DNA from: Warburgia ugandensis
Taxonomy: Eukaryota > Streptophyta > Magnoliopsida > Canellales > Canellaceae
Direction of reading: 5' to 3'
NCBI GenBank assembly: GCA_035236585.1
Contig: CP141137.1
Location: 44,414,057 to 44,478,056 of the forward strand
DNA: 64,000 nt
Below the pieces are notes generated by a model. It did no database searches. It was not told the DNA's origin and saw only the letters and a list, made by a program, of their open reading frames with translations. The position numbers were made by a program, and so were the translations under genes. How positions within the stretch are numbered: position 1 is the first letter of the stretch; each line of letters begins with the position of its first letter. This document shows positions 52,072-63,089 of this stretch, in pieces.

Positions 52072-55000
52072 CGACAATGATCGAAAAACTAACTGAGGTT
52101 TCAGTCAGGTTTTCATCCTTTTCCAGCACTAAACGGAAATGAAATAACTCCATACTTCATAGGAATGAAGATAAAATCAAGACCTACAAAACCCATATTT
52201 ATGTTCTTGAAATTTTGCGTTTTAAAAAAAAAGTGAAATAGTTGCTGGCAACGGTGATCAGATTTTGGTGCCAGCGACTAGATTCCTGCGAGGACAAAGA
52301 ATTGAAAATTTATATGGATGGAATCATTGCTGAATGAATTACGCATCTGTGTCAACGAAAGTTCAATCAAAGATCAACTGACCATTGAATTTTAGATCTA
52401 AGCATGATGCAAGAGTAGTGCTAGATGTACGATTCTGACCATTGAAAACACGATCAGACAATAGATCTATGAATCTAATAAGATAATTGCAAGTTAAGGA
52501 CAATTTAGGTTAAAAATAATAAGTGAAAAGCTTGTTAAATGTATAAAAGCTGATCGAACCATTAATATGTAGATTTGATCACTCCAGTACTTACATCTCT
52601 ATGATTTAGTCTCAAAAGATCAAATCTAACTAATTAATGTATGAAATTGACTTCTCCAACACCCAAATGTATCTGATCTAAGGCTGAATAGCAAATCAGG
52701 GATGATCCCACTATTCAAATTAGGATCTTAGTATGCAAATATGTGATCAATAAGTGACACTTATTCCACATTTCTCAGATTGGTGCTTAATTGATAATTA
52801 AAGCTCTGATAGGTGATTCCTAATCGTCGATCAACTTTTAAACTGATTTGCGATTGATCTTAGTAAATTTGAACCATCAGATCGACGTGGGTAAATTCGA
52901 AGGTTGCTAAGTTTTGATATTAATTGCACTTATGCATTCTTTTGTTAGTTGTCATCGTGTGACCTTGAGGTCATGGGTTCAAGGCGTAGAAACAGCCTCT
53001 TGCAAAAATGCAAGGTAAGGCTACATGCTATAGACCCTTGTGGTCCACCCCTTTCCCGGACCTCGCATAGGTGGGAGCTTTGTGCACTGGGGCTGCCCTT
53101 TCATTCTTTTGTTAAATGCATGTAATTAGTACATTTAAATTATAGTTGATGACTCATTTTGAAGTTATAAAATATAACATCCTTATAATTTAAATTACAT
53201 AATGACTCTTATATTAATTGTGAATGAGATTGTTAGGAGACTAAGTCTCCATTTTTAGTTTAATATGAAGCTATGATTATCAGGTGAATCATATCACATG
53301 CAGTAAATGTGCACTATCTTATAAACATGGAAACTTATCAGATTTTTCATAAAATTAAAGGGATTTTTATAATTATACTTGAAATGGTAAAATGCATATC
53401 ATGAGTTGATTTTTTAACTAAATTTTGTACATTATTTGTATTTTTGACATCGTGTTCGTATTAAATGAAAATTAGTAATTAAAACCATTATTAGGATTTA
53501 ATTATGTGGTGAGTTAGTGATTAATAGTTAGCAGAGGGTACATTTGTACCTAAATTTTTCATGCATTGATTTGCTGACGATTTATTTTAGACAAGCGCTT
53601 TTGCCTGGCGAACACTATGATAGGAGGGTTGTAGGGATGTCTACCCACCTCCCAAAAGTTAGTATTTCGACACCAAGCCCAAGTGGCTAAATTTTGAGGC
53701 CACACTACGCTATCCGTTCTCCTCCCATGCAAGGCAATGAGTCTCACGCAATTGGTGTCAGCATTGAGCATGCGGTGTCACACTATTGGGCAGTTGCTGC
53801 AACATAGCAATCCATGTATTTTTTTATTACAGTTCCATGATTGGAAGTTGTTGTAGTATTAAGGTATCCCATTATAGTGCAATTGCCCCAGGTTGATTTT
53901 TTTAGCACCATGTGCATGATAGAGTCATTGATACCTGGGCCACTAGGCATGATAATGCCTTGGATGATTTGAGAGTTGATATATTTATATTTGCATGTTG
54001 AGAACTAATATGTTTGACATTAATTGACAAGGACTTTCCTATATGTGATTTAAATTGAGATTTTAATGCTTAACTATCTTATCGTCAAATTTGTGAAAAT
54101 GTTTAACGAGGATTCTTTTGATGTTGACATATCACATTATCCTTACACTTATATTATACTCAATTGAACTGCAATCTTTGATGGAATGTTTGAAAGGTAT
54201 GCAAATGATGCATTGTAAATTTATATTGATAAAACTTAGGAATCATACCTAAAGATGATTCTTTGTGTGCATGAGTGCATAAATACAATTTACATTGATT
54301 TATATTTGTGATCTTAGTTTTACCTACTGAGTATAATCTCCTATACTCGCCCCACCAACTCTACAGATAAACGCTAAGAAGAGAAAGGCAAGACTATTGA
54401 GACCAGGCGCTTCAAATAGTCAGGGAGAGTATAGATACTTTATGTATGATCTGTACATTTTATAAATATTATGAGACAATTGAATACTTATGTAATTATA
54501 ATAATTGGCTTAGACATGTATAAATATGTTTAATGCATATTGAACTGTGGGTTACAACTGGATAGAATTTTGGGAAATAATAAGTTTTGACTTGTTATAT
54601 TTTGAATGTAAAAATGTGTGATTTCAAGTGCTAGTTGGTAAGGGAGAAGTTGAAAATGATTTTGTTATTGATTTCCTTCTTGCAAATGAATATGCATTTG
54701 TATATTAGTTTGCAAAGAAGAAATGAAAATCATCTCCAGCTTCTTAAAAGTATGGCAACCCTTGCGTTAGGTGCCAGCCGGCAAGGGAGAAGTTGAAGAT
54801 GATTTTGTCATTTCTTTCCTGCTTGAAAATGTTTGCAAGGAAGAGATAAAAATCATCTTTAGCTTTTTAAAACTATGGCAACCCTAATATGACATGAATC
54901 GAAAATTGATATTTCCTCAAGCTAGGGTGTTCCCCATAAGCGACGCATTGCATCGGATCTAGGTGCAGTGAAAAATGGGCAAGGGTTGCTAGGGCGTTCC

Positions 55001-58000
55001 CCCAAAAGCAATGCGCTACATTAGATCCCAGGTGTAGTGAAAAATGGGCAAGGGCTGCTAGAGCGTCCCCTCGGAAGTGACGCACTACATCAGAACCCAG
55101 GTGCAGTGAAAAATGGACATGGGTTCATGCCATGGAGATCGAGAAGGGTGCTGGTGAATAGGATATCTCCAGAGCATAAGATTCATATTGCTACATGGAA
55201 TATAGGGACATTGACAGGAAGAGTTGGATTTAGCAGACACAATGAAACATAGGAAAGTCAACATTGCTTTTATCCAAGAAACTAAGTGGAAAGGGGTTAA
55301 AGCTAGAGAAATCGATGGGTATAAATTATGGTAGGAAAGGATAATAACAAAAATGGCATAGGAATAATAGTGGATAAAGAATTAAAGGATAAAGTTGTGG
55401 ATGTTAAAAAAATCAGTGATAGAATTATAATAATAAAACTTGTTCTAAGAGAGCAGGTCATAAATGTTATAAGTGCATACGTACCACAAATAGGGTTAGA
55501 AGATATAATCAAGAGACAGTTTTGGGAAGATATTGAGAGAGTCATGCAAGAAATTCCCAACACTGAGGGGATATTTATAAGAGCAGACTTAAATGGCCAT
55601 GTAGGAAAAGAAAAGGAAGGATATGATAGAATACATGAAGGGTATGGTATAGGTGAACGAAATGAGATGAGGGAAACTATCCTCAATTTTGCTTTGTCAT
55701 ATAACCTGGCCATTGTAAATTCACTCTTAAAGAAAAGGGATGAACACTTAATAACCTTTAAAAGTGGACTTCATAAAAACCAAATAGACTTTTTTCTACT
55801 TAGGAATACTGAACAATCAATGTGTAAGGATTGTAAGGTGATACCCGGTGAGAGTTTAACCTCACAACATAGGTTAATGGTTATGGATATCCATATCAAA
55901 AGATGGAAGAAAAGAAATGAACTTAACAGGTATCCAAAAACTAAGTGGTAAAAGGAGAGAAAATAACCTCATTAAAAAATAAATTGATGGTAGAAGGAAA
56001 TTGGAACTATGAAACAGAAGTAGACACCATGTGGATTAATATTGCTGAGTCCATTAAGAAAGTGGCAAAAGATGTCTTAGGAGTATCTAAAGGTAAAAGG
56101 CAATTAGTAGCAGTGCAAAAAGTTATTAAAGAAAAATAGATGTGTTTTAAAGCATGGTAGAACACTAAAAATTATGAAAATTATGAACAATATAAGAATG
56201 CTAAATAGGTTGCTAAGAGAATAGTAAGTGAGGCTAAACTTAAGGCATATGATGAGCTCTATAATAAACTAGGAACAAGAGAAGGTGAGAAAGATGTGTT
56301 TAAACTTACAAAAGCAAGAGAATAGAAGGGTAAAGACTTAGATCATGTTAGGTGCATTGCAAGTGATGATCAAAGGGTATTAGTCAAAGATAGTGAGATC
56401 AAAGAAAGGTGGGAGATGTAGTTTCAAAAATTGTTAAATGGCAATGGCTCTGAGAATATAGAGATTGAAAATACTATAAATCTAAATAACTTTGGATATT
56501 ATAGATATGAACGTAGGATTAGAATAAAACAGGCCTTGCAAAAGATGAAATCAGGAAAGGCCATGTGGCCCGATGGTATACCAATAGAGGTTTGGAATCA
56601 TACGGGAGATATTGGGGTAGTTTGATTGACCAAGTTGTTTAACAAGATTATAAAATCAAAGAAATGCTTGATGAGTGGAGGAAAAGCTCTATTGTACCAA
56701 TTTCTAATAATAAAGAAGACACATGGAGCTACACTAATTATTGAGGGATCAAACTTATGAGTCACCCTATGAAACTTTTTGAAAGAGTGATTGAGAAGAG
56801 GCAACGGCATGAGACAAGTGTATCGAAGAATCAGTTTGGTTTCACACCTAGAAGGTCTACTATAGAAACTACTTTCTTACTAAGACAATTGGTAGGGAAA
56901 TATAAGGAGAGGAGGAAAGACTTCTATATGGTTTTTATCGATTTAGAGAAAGCTTATGATAGAGTCCTTAGAGAGTTACTATGGAGAGTTAAAGATATGT
57001 ATGAGGGAGCGGTAACAAATGTTAAGACTGCTAGTGGCTAGACCGATGATTTTCCTGTCACTGTAGGATTGCACAAAGGATCGGCATTGAGCCCCTACCT
57101 TTTCACATTGGTTATGGATGAATTAACAAAACATCTGCATGAGGAGATTCCCTGGTGCATGCAATTTGCAGATAATAGTCTTACTTGATGAGATAAGGAA
57201 GGGTATAAACACAAAGCTAGAGTTATGGAGAGAAGCATTAGAATCTAAAGAATTTAAAATCAACCGAACTAAGACAAAATATATGGAATGCAACTTTTGC
57301 AAAGAGAGTAGGAGTGAACACAAGTCAAAATTGATAATCAAGAAGTCCTTGTAAAAGACCACTTTCGGTGCTTAGCATCAATGATTCATGAGAGTGGAGA
57401 GATTGAGAGGGAGGATACCCAGAGAATCCAAGCGGATTGGAAACAAATGGAGTCTAGAGTTTTGTGTGATCGGCGGGTGCTGCTCAAACTAAAAGAAAAA
57501 TTCTATAGGATGGCCATAAGGCCGGTCATGCTCAATGGATCGAAGTGTTAGACAATTAAAGAACACCATGCTCATAGGATGAGCGTCGCAGAAATGAGAA
57601 TGTTGAGATGGATGAGTGGTAAGACAAGAAAGGATAGAATTAAGAATAAAAATATTAGAGGAAATTTAAGGGTAGCAACAATAGGTAACAAGATGAGGGA
57701 GATTAGATGTAGATGGTTTGGACATGTCCAAAGGAAACCGAAAATGACACTGATTAGGAGTGAGGCAATGCAAGTAGAAGGTTCTAAAAGGGCAAGGGGA
57801 AGGCTAAAAAAGAACGTGGATAGAAGTGGTGAGGAAAGATTTAAAAACTTTGGGACTAAATGAAGTCATGGTACTTAATAGAGAGCAATGGAGGAATAAG
57901 ATTCAAGTAGCTGACCCCTAATTGGGATAAGGCCTTGATGATGATGATGGTGTTTTGATCGGTCAGATGACACTCGGGTTTTTTGAAAAGTCCTTTACGA

Positions 58001-61000
58001 GAAAAAGGTTTCCATTGTTTGTTTTCTAAAAGAAAATTTAAAATAGGGATCATGCCTTTCAAAAATAATTCTTAAAAAGTATTATAAAAACCCAAGTCGT
58101 CACAGTTGGTATCAGAGCCCAATTGTTTCTTTTACAGCCAGTCCTACATGTCAAAAGTTTTAAACTGTTAGCAAATAAGTAGTTGTTAAATATGAGTTAA
58201 GGGAACAGGTAAGATGAAAGCAAGAGGAGAAAGAGAAATGCAGATTTTGCCAGAAAACATACCATTTCCATGCATCGATTGTCTATGCCTTAAAACGACA
58301 CGAATCATCAAATTTTCTTAGGGCTTTGGTTCTTACTTGTGCACTGAAGAGAATGATCGACTTGACCGTGGTCTTCTTTGGCGAACCATTGCAATTCAGA
58401 CGAACCCGCAACTCTCTTTCCCTTCTTGCCGGCATGCTGTGGCTTTCCCTGGCGAGCTAGCCTCTTCCCCTCTTTTTCTTCCTCCTTCCTTTCTCTCTCT
58501 CTCTCTCTCCTTCATCTTCATCTTCTTCTTCTTCCTCTTCCTTCTCCTCTCTCTCTCTCTCTCTCTCTGGTTCTTTCGTTTTCTTCGTCAGATCCAACTC
58601 AGGTCTATTATGTTTTTAAGTAAGCGGGTGCCATTATCAATTATGGCCCCACCCTTTATAAGAAAATTCTAACTTATATTAATGGTTTTTTTAATTTGTG
58701 CCTTGTTTTCAAGTCGCGCGACTAGGCCTACCTAGTCCCTCTAGGCGCAAGTCGCACCCCTTGCGCCTACAACTACATAGCTTACTATATACCCTTCTAG
58801 TCCACCCCTTCCTCGGACCCCACATATATAGGAGCTTCATGTACCAGAGCTAACCTATGCTAAGGTTTTATTTGATCTAGGTTCAACACATTCATTTATC
58901 TCCAGTATTTTTGCTTCTTGTGTGTGTTTACCTGTACATAATTTGGGGTTTGGCTTGGATGTAACTACCCCAGTAGGTGAATCAGTAACTGGACACTCGG
59001 GGTTTGGCTTGGATGTCCAATATGTTTAATGCATATTGGACTGTAGGCTGTAACTGCATAGAATTCTGGGAAATGATAAGTTTTGACTTGTTATGTTTTG
59101 GATATAAAAAATGTGATTTCAAAACTCATGATAGTATTTTGATCAATTAGATGAGACTCGGGGTTTTTTGAAAAGTCTTTTCCAGAGAAAAATGTTTCCA
59201 TTGTTTGTTTTCTAAAAGGAATTTTAAAATAGAAATCCCGCCTTTCAAAAATAATTCCTAAATGTATAATAAAAACTAGGGTCGTCACACATATCCCCAC
59301 AACTAAGAGACTGAAGAAATTAGTATTTCTGGAAAGTGCATTGGGATTTTGTTAATAGAATTGCATGAACAATCACACATATCCCCACAACTGAGAGACT
59401 TGTTATGTTTTGAATGTAAAAATATGTGATTTCAGAACTCATGATGGTGTTTTGATCGGTCAGATGACACTTGGGGTTTTTTGAAAAGTCTTTTTCAGAG
59501 AAAAATGTTTCCGTTGTTTGTTTTGTAAAAGAAATTTTAAAATAGGGATCTCACCTTTTGAAAATAATTCTTAAAAAGTATTATAAAAACTGGGGTCATC
59601 ACAAATATCCCCACAACTGAGAGACTGAAGATATTAGTATTTTTGGAAAGTGCATTGTGATTCTGTGAATAGAACTGCATGAACAATCAGACAAGCTAAG
59701 ATTTCATGCACGCACGCAGACACAAGTGCATGCACATTTGCCTTTTAAGTTGAGCTAACATGGTTACTGGCAAGTTAAATTAACTGTTACTGTTTCCATC
59801 TTGAAAACAATGACAAGAATACGAAGTTCTCAGGAATACTAAGAAATACAAAGACGAAATAGAATATTAAAACAAATTCAGTCAGATATTTGATAGAGGG
59901 TTGCAGATTGCAGCTCAGTCAGCTTTCAATAGCTAAGAGAGACGTCATAGTCCTCAGAGTTGCTTGTAGCAATCATAACAAGATTATATCCAGTAACCTT
60001 GAACCATATGCAAATAGATATCTAACACTAAATCAATATTTTATAAGCCGATAGGATCCGAATTTGTACAATTTGGTAAATGGTAACGGTTGTTCAGAAA
60101 AGAATACACAACTTTCTAAATTAACAGCACATAACCATAAAGAAATTCAGAAGACAACAAAATCGAGAATTATAAGGATTAGAAAAATAAGTAGACAATT
60201 GAACAGCACAATGAAGAGCCACTGGAAGAGTCATTGGTGCTGTAGTTCAACCCAATATTAACTGATGGCAATGTTTTAAAGAACCTAAGCCTGGTTTAGA
60301 ACCTGTCAAAGTGCCCTTGCCATGTTTCACAAAAGAAACCGTGTATATAATGACATCATTACGTCACGGCTGCAAGTGCATAACAACTTCCAGGACTTGT
60401 TGTTTAACATGTTTGGAGAAAGTTGCAGCGAAGTTACAGAAGACATTTACATAAATGGAAGACATTCTTTTTCTTTTCAGTCCTGGATATTCTAATCAGG
60501 TGCAGCAAACTATATGATAAATATTTCTCTCTTCTTTAACTGTTTACCAATTTGTCCTAGTGTTTCCAGGGATGATGTGTCTACTTCGGAATGTATCTGG
60601 AGTGGGAAGGTGTGCAGTACTCATTATCAAAACAGTTCCTGACTCGAGTAACAAAGTCAATAACCAAGATCTACTGTTTCTAGTTCGTTCACTGAGGCAT
60701 CATGAAGAAACTGAGAAACTCGTAAAGAGATAAAGTCCTGGCCACTGTTAAGGCCTTCTCTTGTTTAAATATGAGACCCAAGTCCCAACTGTTTGCGTTT
60801 CAGATAGGTGAATCACTTTGACAATGATAAGCATATATCAAGATTTGCCATCCATGTACCATATCTGAATAATGAAAATAAGAAGTCATAGTAATCATTA
60901 ACAGGAAGTACCATTTACATACAAGGGAAAGGGATGAACATGGCTCCAACTGATAATTTTTCCGAGCCATATCTAACGCCCATAACACCATAATCTTCTG

Positions 61001-63089
61001 AATGTATCCTGCATGAGGAGTCAAGTTTGAAACCTACATGAGTAATTCCTAGTCAGTCTTGGAGATGGACATCCATAATGAGCTATCTCGAAAGACAAGA
61101 CACACAAGTAGCAGCAGCAACTTAAGTTCATGATTCATGCATACAGGATGATTCTGGCATTAATAATTGCAGAATTAGGTAAACTAATGTGGGGAAACCA
61201 GCTATCATACAGGTAAAATAAAATCATAGGCAGCTTTTCTTGAGGAAATTTTCTTTCAAACAAAGTCCCCATAGATCTTCAATGCAGGAAAAACTTGTCA
61301 AAAACAAAAGCAATAGAAGAATAGAACCTTTCAGAAGCCCAAAAATACTCCAGATACTTAGTAACCAAAGCACAACCTATTCTAAAGAGATATTAATAAC
61401 TAAACAAACCAAGTGACAGTAGAGTCAGAATTAACTGCAGTAAAAAGGGTATCGAATTACCTATGTCAACAATAAGCATTATCTGGTAAGTGTTAAAGAT
61501 AATTCCCAACCTTTACACAGCACATGCTGCTTGATGAGTTTAGGACTACATTCAACGTTCTTCAGCTAATCTTTTCAGTTTGGATTACTCTAAGAGTATG
61601 AAAATGACAAGTTATTCTATATGACAGAAATAATAGTAATTTAATTGCAATTGCATAAAATTTCCAATAAAGAACGTAGAGTCATCTGTTATTGAATTCC
61701 ATAATTACAGTTAAAACTCACAATATTGCATGTTTTCCAGAGAAAAAAAATACAATTAATGTACCTTTTCTTCACTAGCAGGGGCAAAATGGCAAAAGCT
61801 CCCATTCCATATTTAGGGTAGTAAGCACAAGATCTCAGGCGCAACATTCTGAGGAACAAATAATACAGGTGAAACTCAACAAAAGAAAATATTAAAATTA
61901 TAAGAACAATAAGTTGACATGAGTATTGCAAATCCAAAGGGAAAAAGGAAAGTATATTTGCATTGAAGAAGTTGTTACATACTGCTTGGAAGTAGAGACA
62001 TAAAGGTCCATGAATGTATGAGGATCATCAACATCCCTGCTCACAGAAAGATGTCAAAAGACAAGGAAACCAACTTCTATTGTCAAGTATTAGCACAAGA
62101 GAAGCATTTCAAGACTGACATACAAGTATTCCTGCAAGTACCTTTGCCAACGAAATAGAGCATCTCCAATTACATTTTCCCCAGCATTAAGATCAAGAGA
62201 ACCTGACACCTGAATGTGTTAAAAGAGAAAATGTTTGTGGTCCTCCAGAAGTACTAGAAGTTTCCAACATTATCACCAAATGACGCCAGGTCACATAATT
62301 CAAATATTATGGCAAAAGTTGCAGGCATGAGAAAGCACCTCAAACAAATATCAAAAAGTACATTAAAAGAGAAGACAGATTCAAAATGTCTTCTATTAGG
62401 ATGTCACCTGGAAACTCCATTTTAAAGTGAATAGATAGCCAAAACTGGCGTCCTTAAGGAACAGAACACCTCAGTTACTTGGAAATGGTTCAGGAGTGCC
62501 CAAGCCATATCACTTTACCAGGTGAGCTATAATCAATTTTAAATCTTTCAAAATATAACCATTTGGAATTTGTGATCTTTCTTCCTCGCACAAACCATAG
62601 AAATACAAAACCAAAAGCCAGTAAAATGAAAATCCAGAAGAAAACAATTATTTTGGAAACTAAAAATGCCAATATTTAGTAAAAGGAGCAACCCCGGGGC
62701 ACTAAGCTCCTGCGTATGCGAGTCTAGGGAAGGGGCGGACCACAAGGTAGGTCGTCCGATATGATCTGAGAAAGGTATCAAGAATGAATTTATTTAAAGC
62801 TGTATATTCATTGGAAATTTTTTGAAGTAATGGTATTTGCTCCATACAAGGTTACCAGTAGTGTAGCTCACTCCATTGAAAAAAAAAAAGGAAGGAAAAA
62901 GCTGCAGAATAAAGACAATGAAAAGCTCTATTTTCACCTGATACAGTGGCAACTAAATCTACATTTGGGTCATCAATTGGCTTCAGCATAATCCTTGTGC
63001 TAAAATGCCTAGCTTGTTCAAAGAAGTCATCGAATAGGCATCGTAGAGCAAGTTTTCCAAATAACAAATCATATGTAGGCTCCAACATC
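44351..63089 (-). CDS. Plant outer-membrane beta-barrel protein, OM47-like (tentative), 13 coding exons
   Basis: Exons on the minus strand are 63089-62945, 62209-62142, 62036-61983, 61848-61765, 61008-60919, 50779-50673, 50384-50254, 48177-48136, 46894-46818, 46739-46649, 46572-46491, 44875-44803 and 44519-44351 (TGA). Joined from the ATG at 63088 they give 1212 bases, in frame throughout: 403 residues. That ATG follows an acceptor-like AG, so a 5' exon may lie upstream. Recognisable strings are [106 protein letters not shown] and [12 protein letters not shown]. The alternating strands fit a porin-like barrel. From memory it resembles Arabidopsis At3g27930 (OM47, mitochondrial outer membrane); OEP37 was considered and does not fit. 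The junction between 60919 and 50779, across a 10-kb intron, is the least certain: it needs donor GTAAAT and the second AG of a CAGAG acceptor. No break is seen. Confidence 0.85.
46076..46413. repeat. Direct duplication in intron, one copy carrying a SINE
   Basis: Copy 1 (46076-46272) and copy 2 (46309-46413) share, in order, TCAATGG, a GGCCTGCAGTA/AGCCTGCAATG block, TGGATAATTA, TCCA and an ACAGCTCCAA end. Copy 1 is longer because an 84-bp SINE insertion with its target repeat lies in it. Confidence 0.7.
46124..46184 (+). mobile_element. 5'-truncated Au SINE with target duplication
   Basis: Only the 3' part of the family is present, from TGTGGTCCGCCCCTTCC to the GGGTTGCCCT end. It is flanked by GCTTATGGCCTGCAGTA (46101-46117) and GCTTACGGCCTGCAGTA (46185-46201), a 16/17 match. 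5' truncation with a long target duplication fits LINE-driven insertion. Confidence 0.85.
46895..48135 (-). other. Beta-barrel gene intron with SINE
   Basis: 1.2-kb GT-AG intron. It contains the SINE at 47631-47796 and otherwise AT-rich DNA. Confidence 0.6.
47631..47796 (-). mobile_element. Au SINE, near full length
   Basis: On the minus strand it has a tRNA-like head (CTTGGCGCAACCATTCAGTT), the family body and a GGGTTGCCCT end with a T-run tail. An exact 16-bp target duplication AAGTATCATCACAAAC lies at 47608-47623 and 47794-47809. It sits in an intron of the beta-barrel gene. Confidence 0.92.
48178..50253 (-). other. Beta-barrel gene intron
   Basis: 2.1-kb AT-rich intron. Apart from the TA/CA-rich stretch, nothing is recognised. 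Confidence 0.6.
50027..50115. repeat. TACATA/ACAC-rich simple repeat
   Basis: Imperfect alternating TA/CA sequence (ACACATGTGTACATATATAC and similar) in the intron between exons 50254 and 48177. Confidence 0.7.
50457..50632 (-). mobile_element. Au SINE, full length
   Basis: It runs from head GAAGGGGAGCCTTGGCAGAA through a B-box (GGGTTCGAGGC) to the GGGCTGCCCT end at 50457. Imperfect target repeats TTAGTTATTATGAA and TTTGTTATTATAAA flank it (12/14). It lies in the intron just upstream of the exon at 50384. Confidence 0.92.
51236..51412 (-). mobile_element. Au SINE, near full length
   Basis: The head is near 51412 and the CGGGCTGCCC end near 51237. Target repeats CTGGGATGGTAAACAAAA (51218-51235) and CTGGGATGGCAAATAAAA (51413-51430) match at 16 of 18. 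It lies 57 bp from the start of element D. Confidence 0.92.
52001..52067 (+). repeat. (CT)n microsatellite
   Basis: About 33 CT dinucleotides in the pyrimidine-rich leader part of the element D LTR. Shorter CT runs lie at 51848-51913. Confidence 0.95.
52948..53101 (+). mobile_element. Au SINE inside element D LTR
   Basis: The copy is plus-strand and slightly 5'-truncated. It starts at GTTGTCATCGTGTGACC and ends GGGGCTGCCCTTT. An exact 13-bp target duplication CATTCTTTTGTTA lies at 52935-52947 and 53102-53114. It inserted after element D. Confidence 0.92.
54628..57945 (+). mobile_element. RTE-clade LINE, near full length, dead
   Basis: About 3.3 kb, the usual RTE length. Tandem repeats at the 5' end (54628-54888 and 54921-55125) precede an AP-type endonuclease ([10 protein letters not shown] near 55190; [17 protein letters not shown] and [10 protein letters not shown] in the 207-residue frame 55328-55951). 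Reverse transcriptase follows at about 56430-57350 ([41 protein letters not shown]). The C-terminal tail is at 57579-57863 ([25 protein letters not shown]). The 3' end is TTGGGATAAGGCCTTGATGA with a GATGAT tail, typical of plant RTEs. Frames change several times (near 55330, 55950, 56620 and 57150), several stops occur, and the expected FADD catalytic motif reads FADN, so it is inactive. It interrupts the element D LTR; uninterrupted LTR copies at 59440 show that a few target bases are missing and no clear target duplication is present. Confidence 0.92.
54921..55125 (+). repeat. LINE 5' tandem repeat, 3 x 67-69 bp
   Basis: Units start with GCTAGGG/GCTAGAG at 54921, 54988 and 55057, and each contains AGTGAAAAATGG. 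They lie just upstream of the endonuclease frame. Just before them are two larger diverged copies at 54628-54770 and 54771-54888. Confidence 0.9.
58491..58569 (+). repeat. CT-rich microsatellite
   Basis: (CT)n runs flank a TTCATCTTCATCTTCTTC stretch. Next to it, 58605-58680 read on the minus strand resembles gypsy LTR sequence (AATTGATAATGGCACCC), suggesting an inverted LTR piece inside element D. Confidence 0.85.
58779..58853 (+). mobile_element. Au SINE 3' fragment inside element D
   Basis: ACCCTTCTAGTCCACCCCTT through GGAGCTTCATGTACCAG matches the 3' half of the family. The 5' half is absent and no target repeat is clear. Confidence 0.75.
59017..59702 (+). repeat. Direct duplication: LTR end plus intron flank, two copies
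   Basis: Copy 1 has the LTR end at 59017-59288, then flank 59289-59380 (ATATCCCCACAACTAAGAGA, AAGTGCATTG, GCATGAACAATCA). Copy 2 has the LTR end at about 59399-59602, then the same flank at 59603-59695. The copies differ by roughly 12% by eye. The second LTR end runs directly from the GAGAGACT of the first flank. Confidence 0.8.
59703..60918 (-). other. Distal part of the 10-kb intron
   Basis: Plain intron between the duplicated LTR ends and the exon at 60919. No element or small exon could be identified. Confidence 0.5.
62684..62747 (-). mobile_element. 5'-truncated Au SINE
   Basis: On the minus strand only the 3' part is present, from CTTGTGGTCCGCCCC to the GGGGTTGCTCC end. It lies in the intron between exons 62945 and 62209. 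Confidence 0.8.

Larger units (their letters stand above)
51469..58104 (+). repeat. Element D 5' LTR with nested insertions
   Basis: The outer end resembles B and A LTR blocks (GGGGGCCAAATTGATAACGA at about 51686). The inner end matches the uninterrupted copies at 59120-59288 and 59450-59602. The LINE splits it at about 54627 and 57945. Confidence 0.78.
51469..59288 (+). mobile_element. Element D: reduced gypsy remnant in a host intron
   Basis: The 5' LTR runs from TGTAACAATCC (51469) to TCGTCACA (58104), with a LINE and a SINE inside it, so it is about 3.2 kb without them. The tRNA-Met primer site TGGTATCAGAGCC follows at 58107-58119. The internal region is reduced to a leader, a mixed repeat stretch and a protease trace ([11 protein letters not shown], about 58859-59005). 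The 3' LTR end is at about 59017-59288. LTR blocks resemble those of B (near 51690) and A (near 53620). The element is broken and only remnants survive. Confidence 0.82.

Noticed and set aside
57579-57863. Separate host gene for the 94-residue basic frame
   Set aside because: It is the C-terminal tail of the RTE LINE polyprotein (RWFGHVQR type).
44351-63089. OEP37 or VDAC as the identity of the beta-barrel gene
   Set aside because: The remembered OEP37 sequence and VDAC motifs do not match the exon strings; the OM47-like label fits better but stays tentative.
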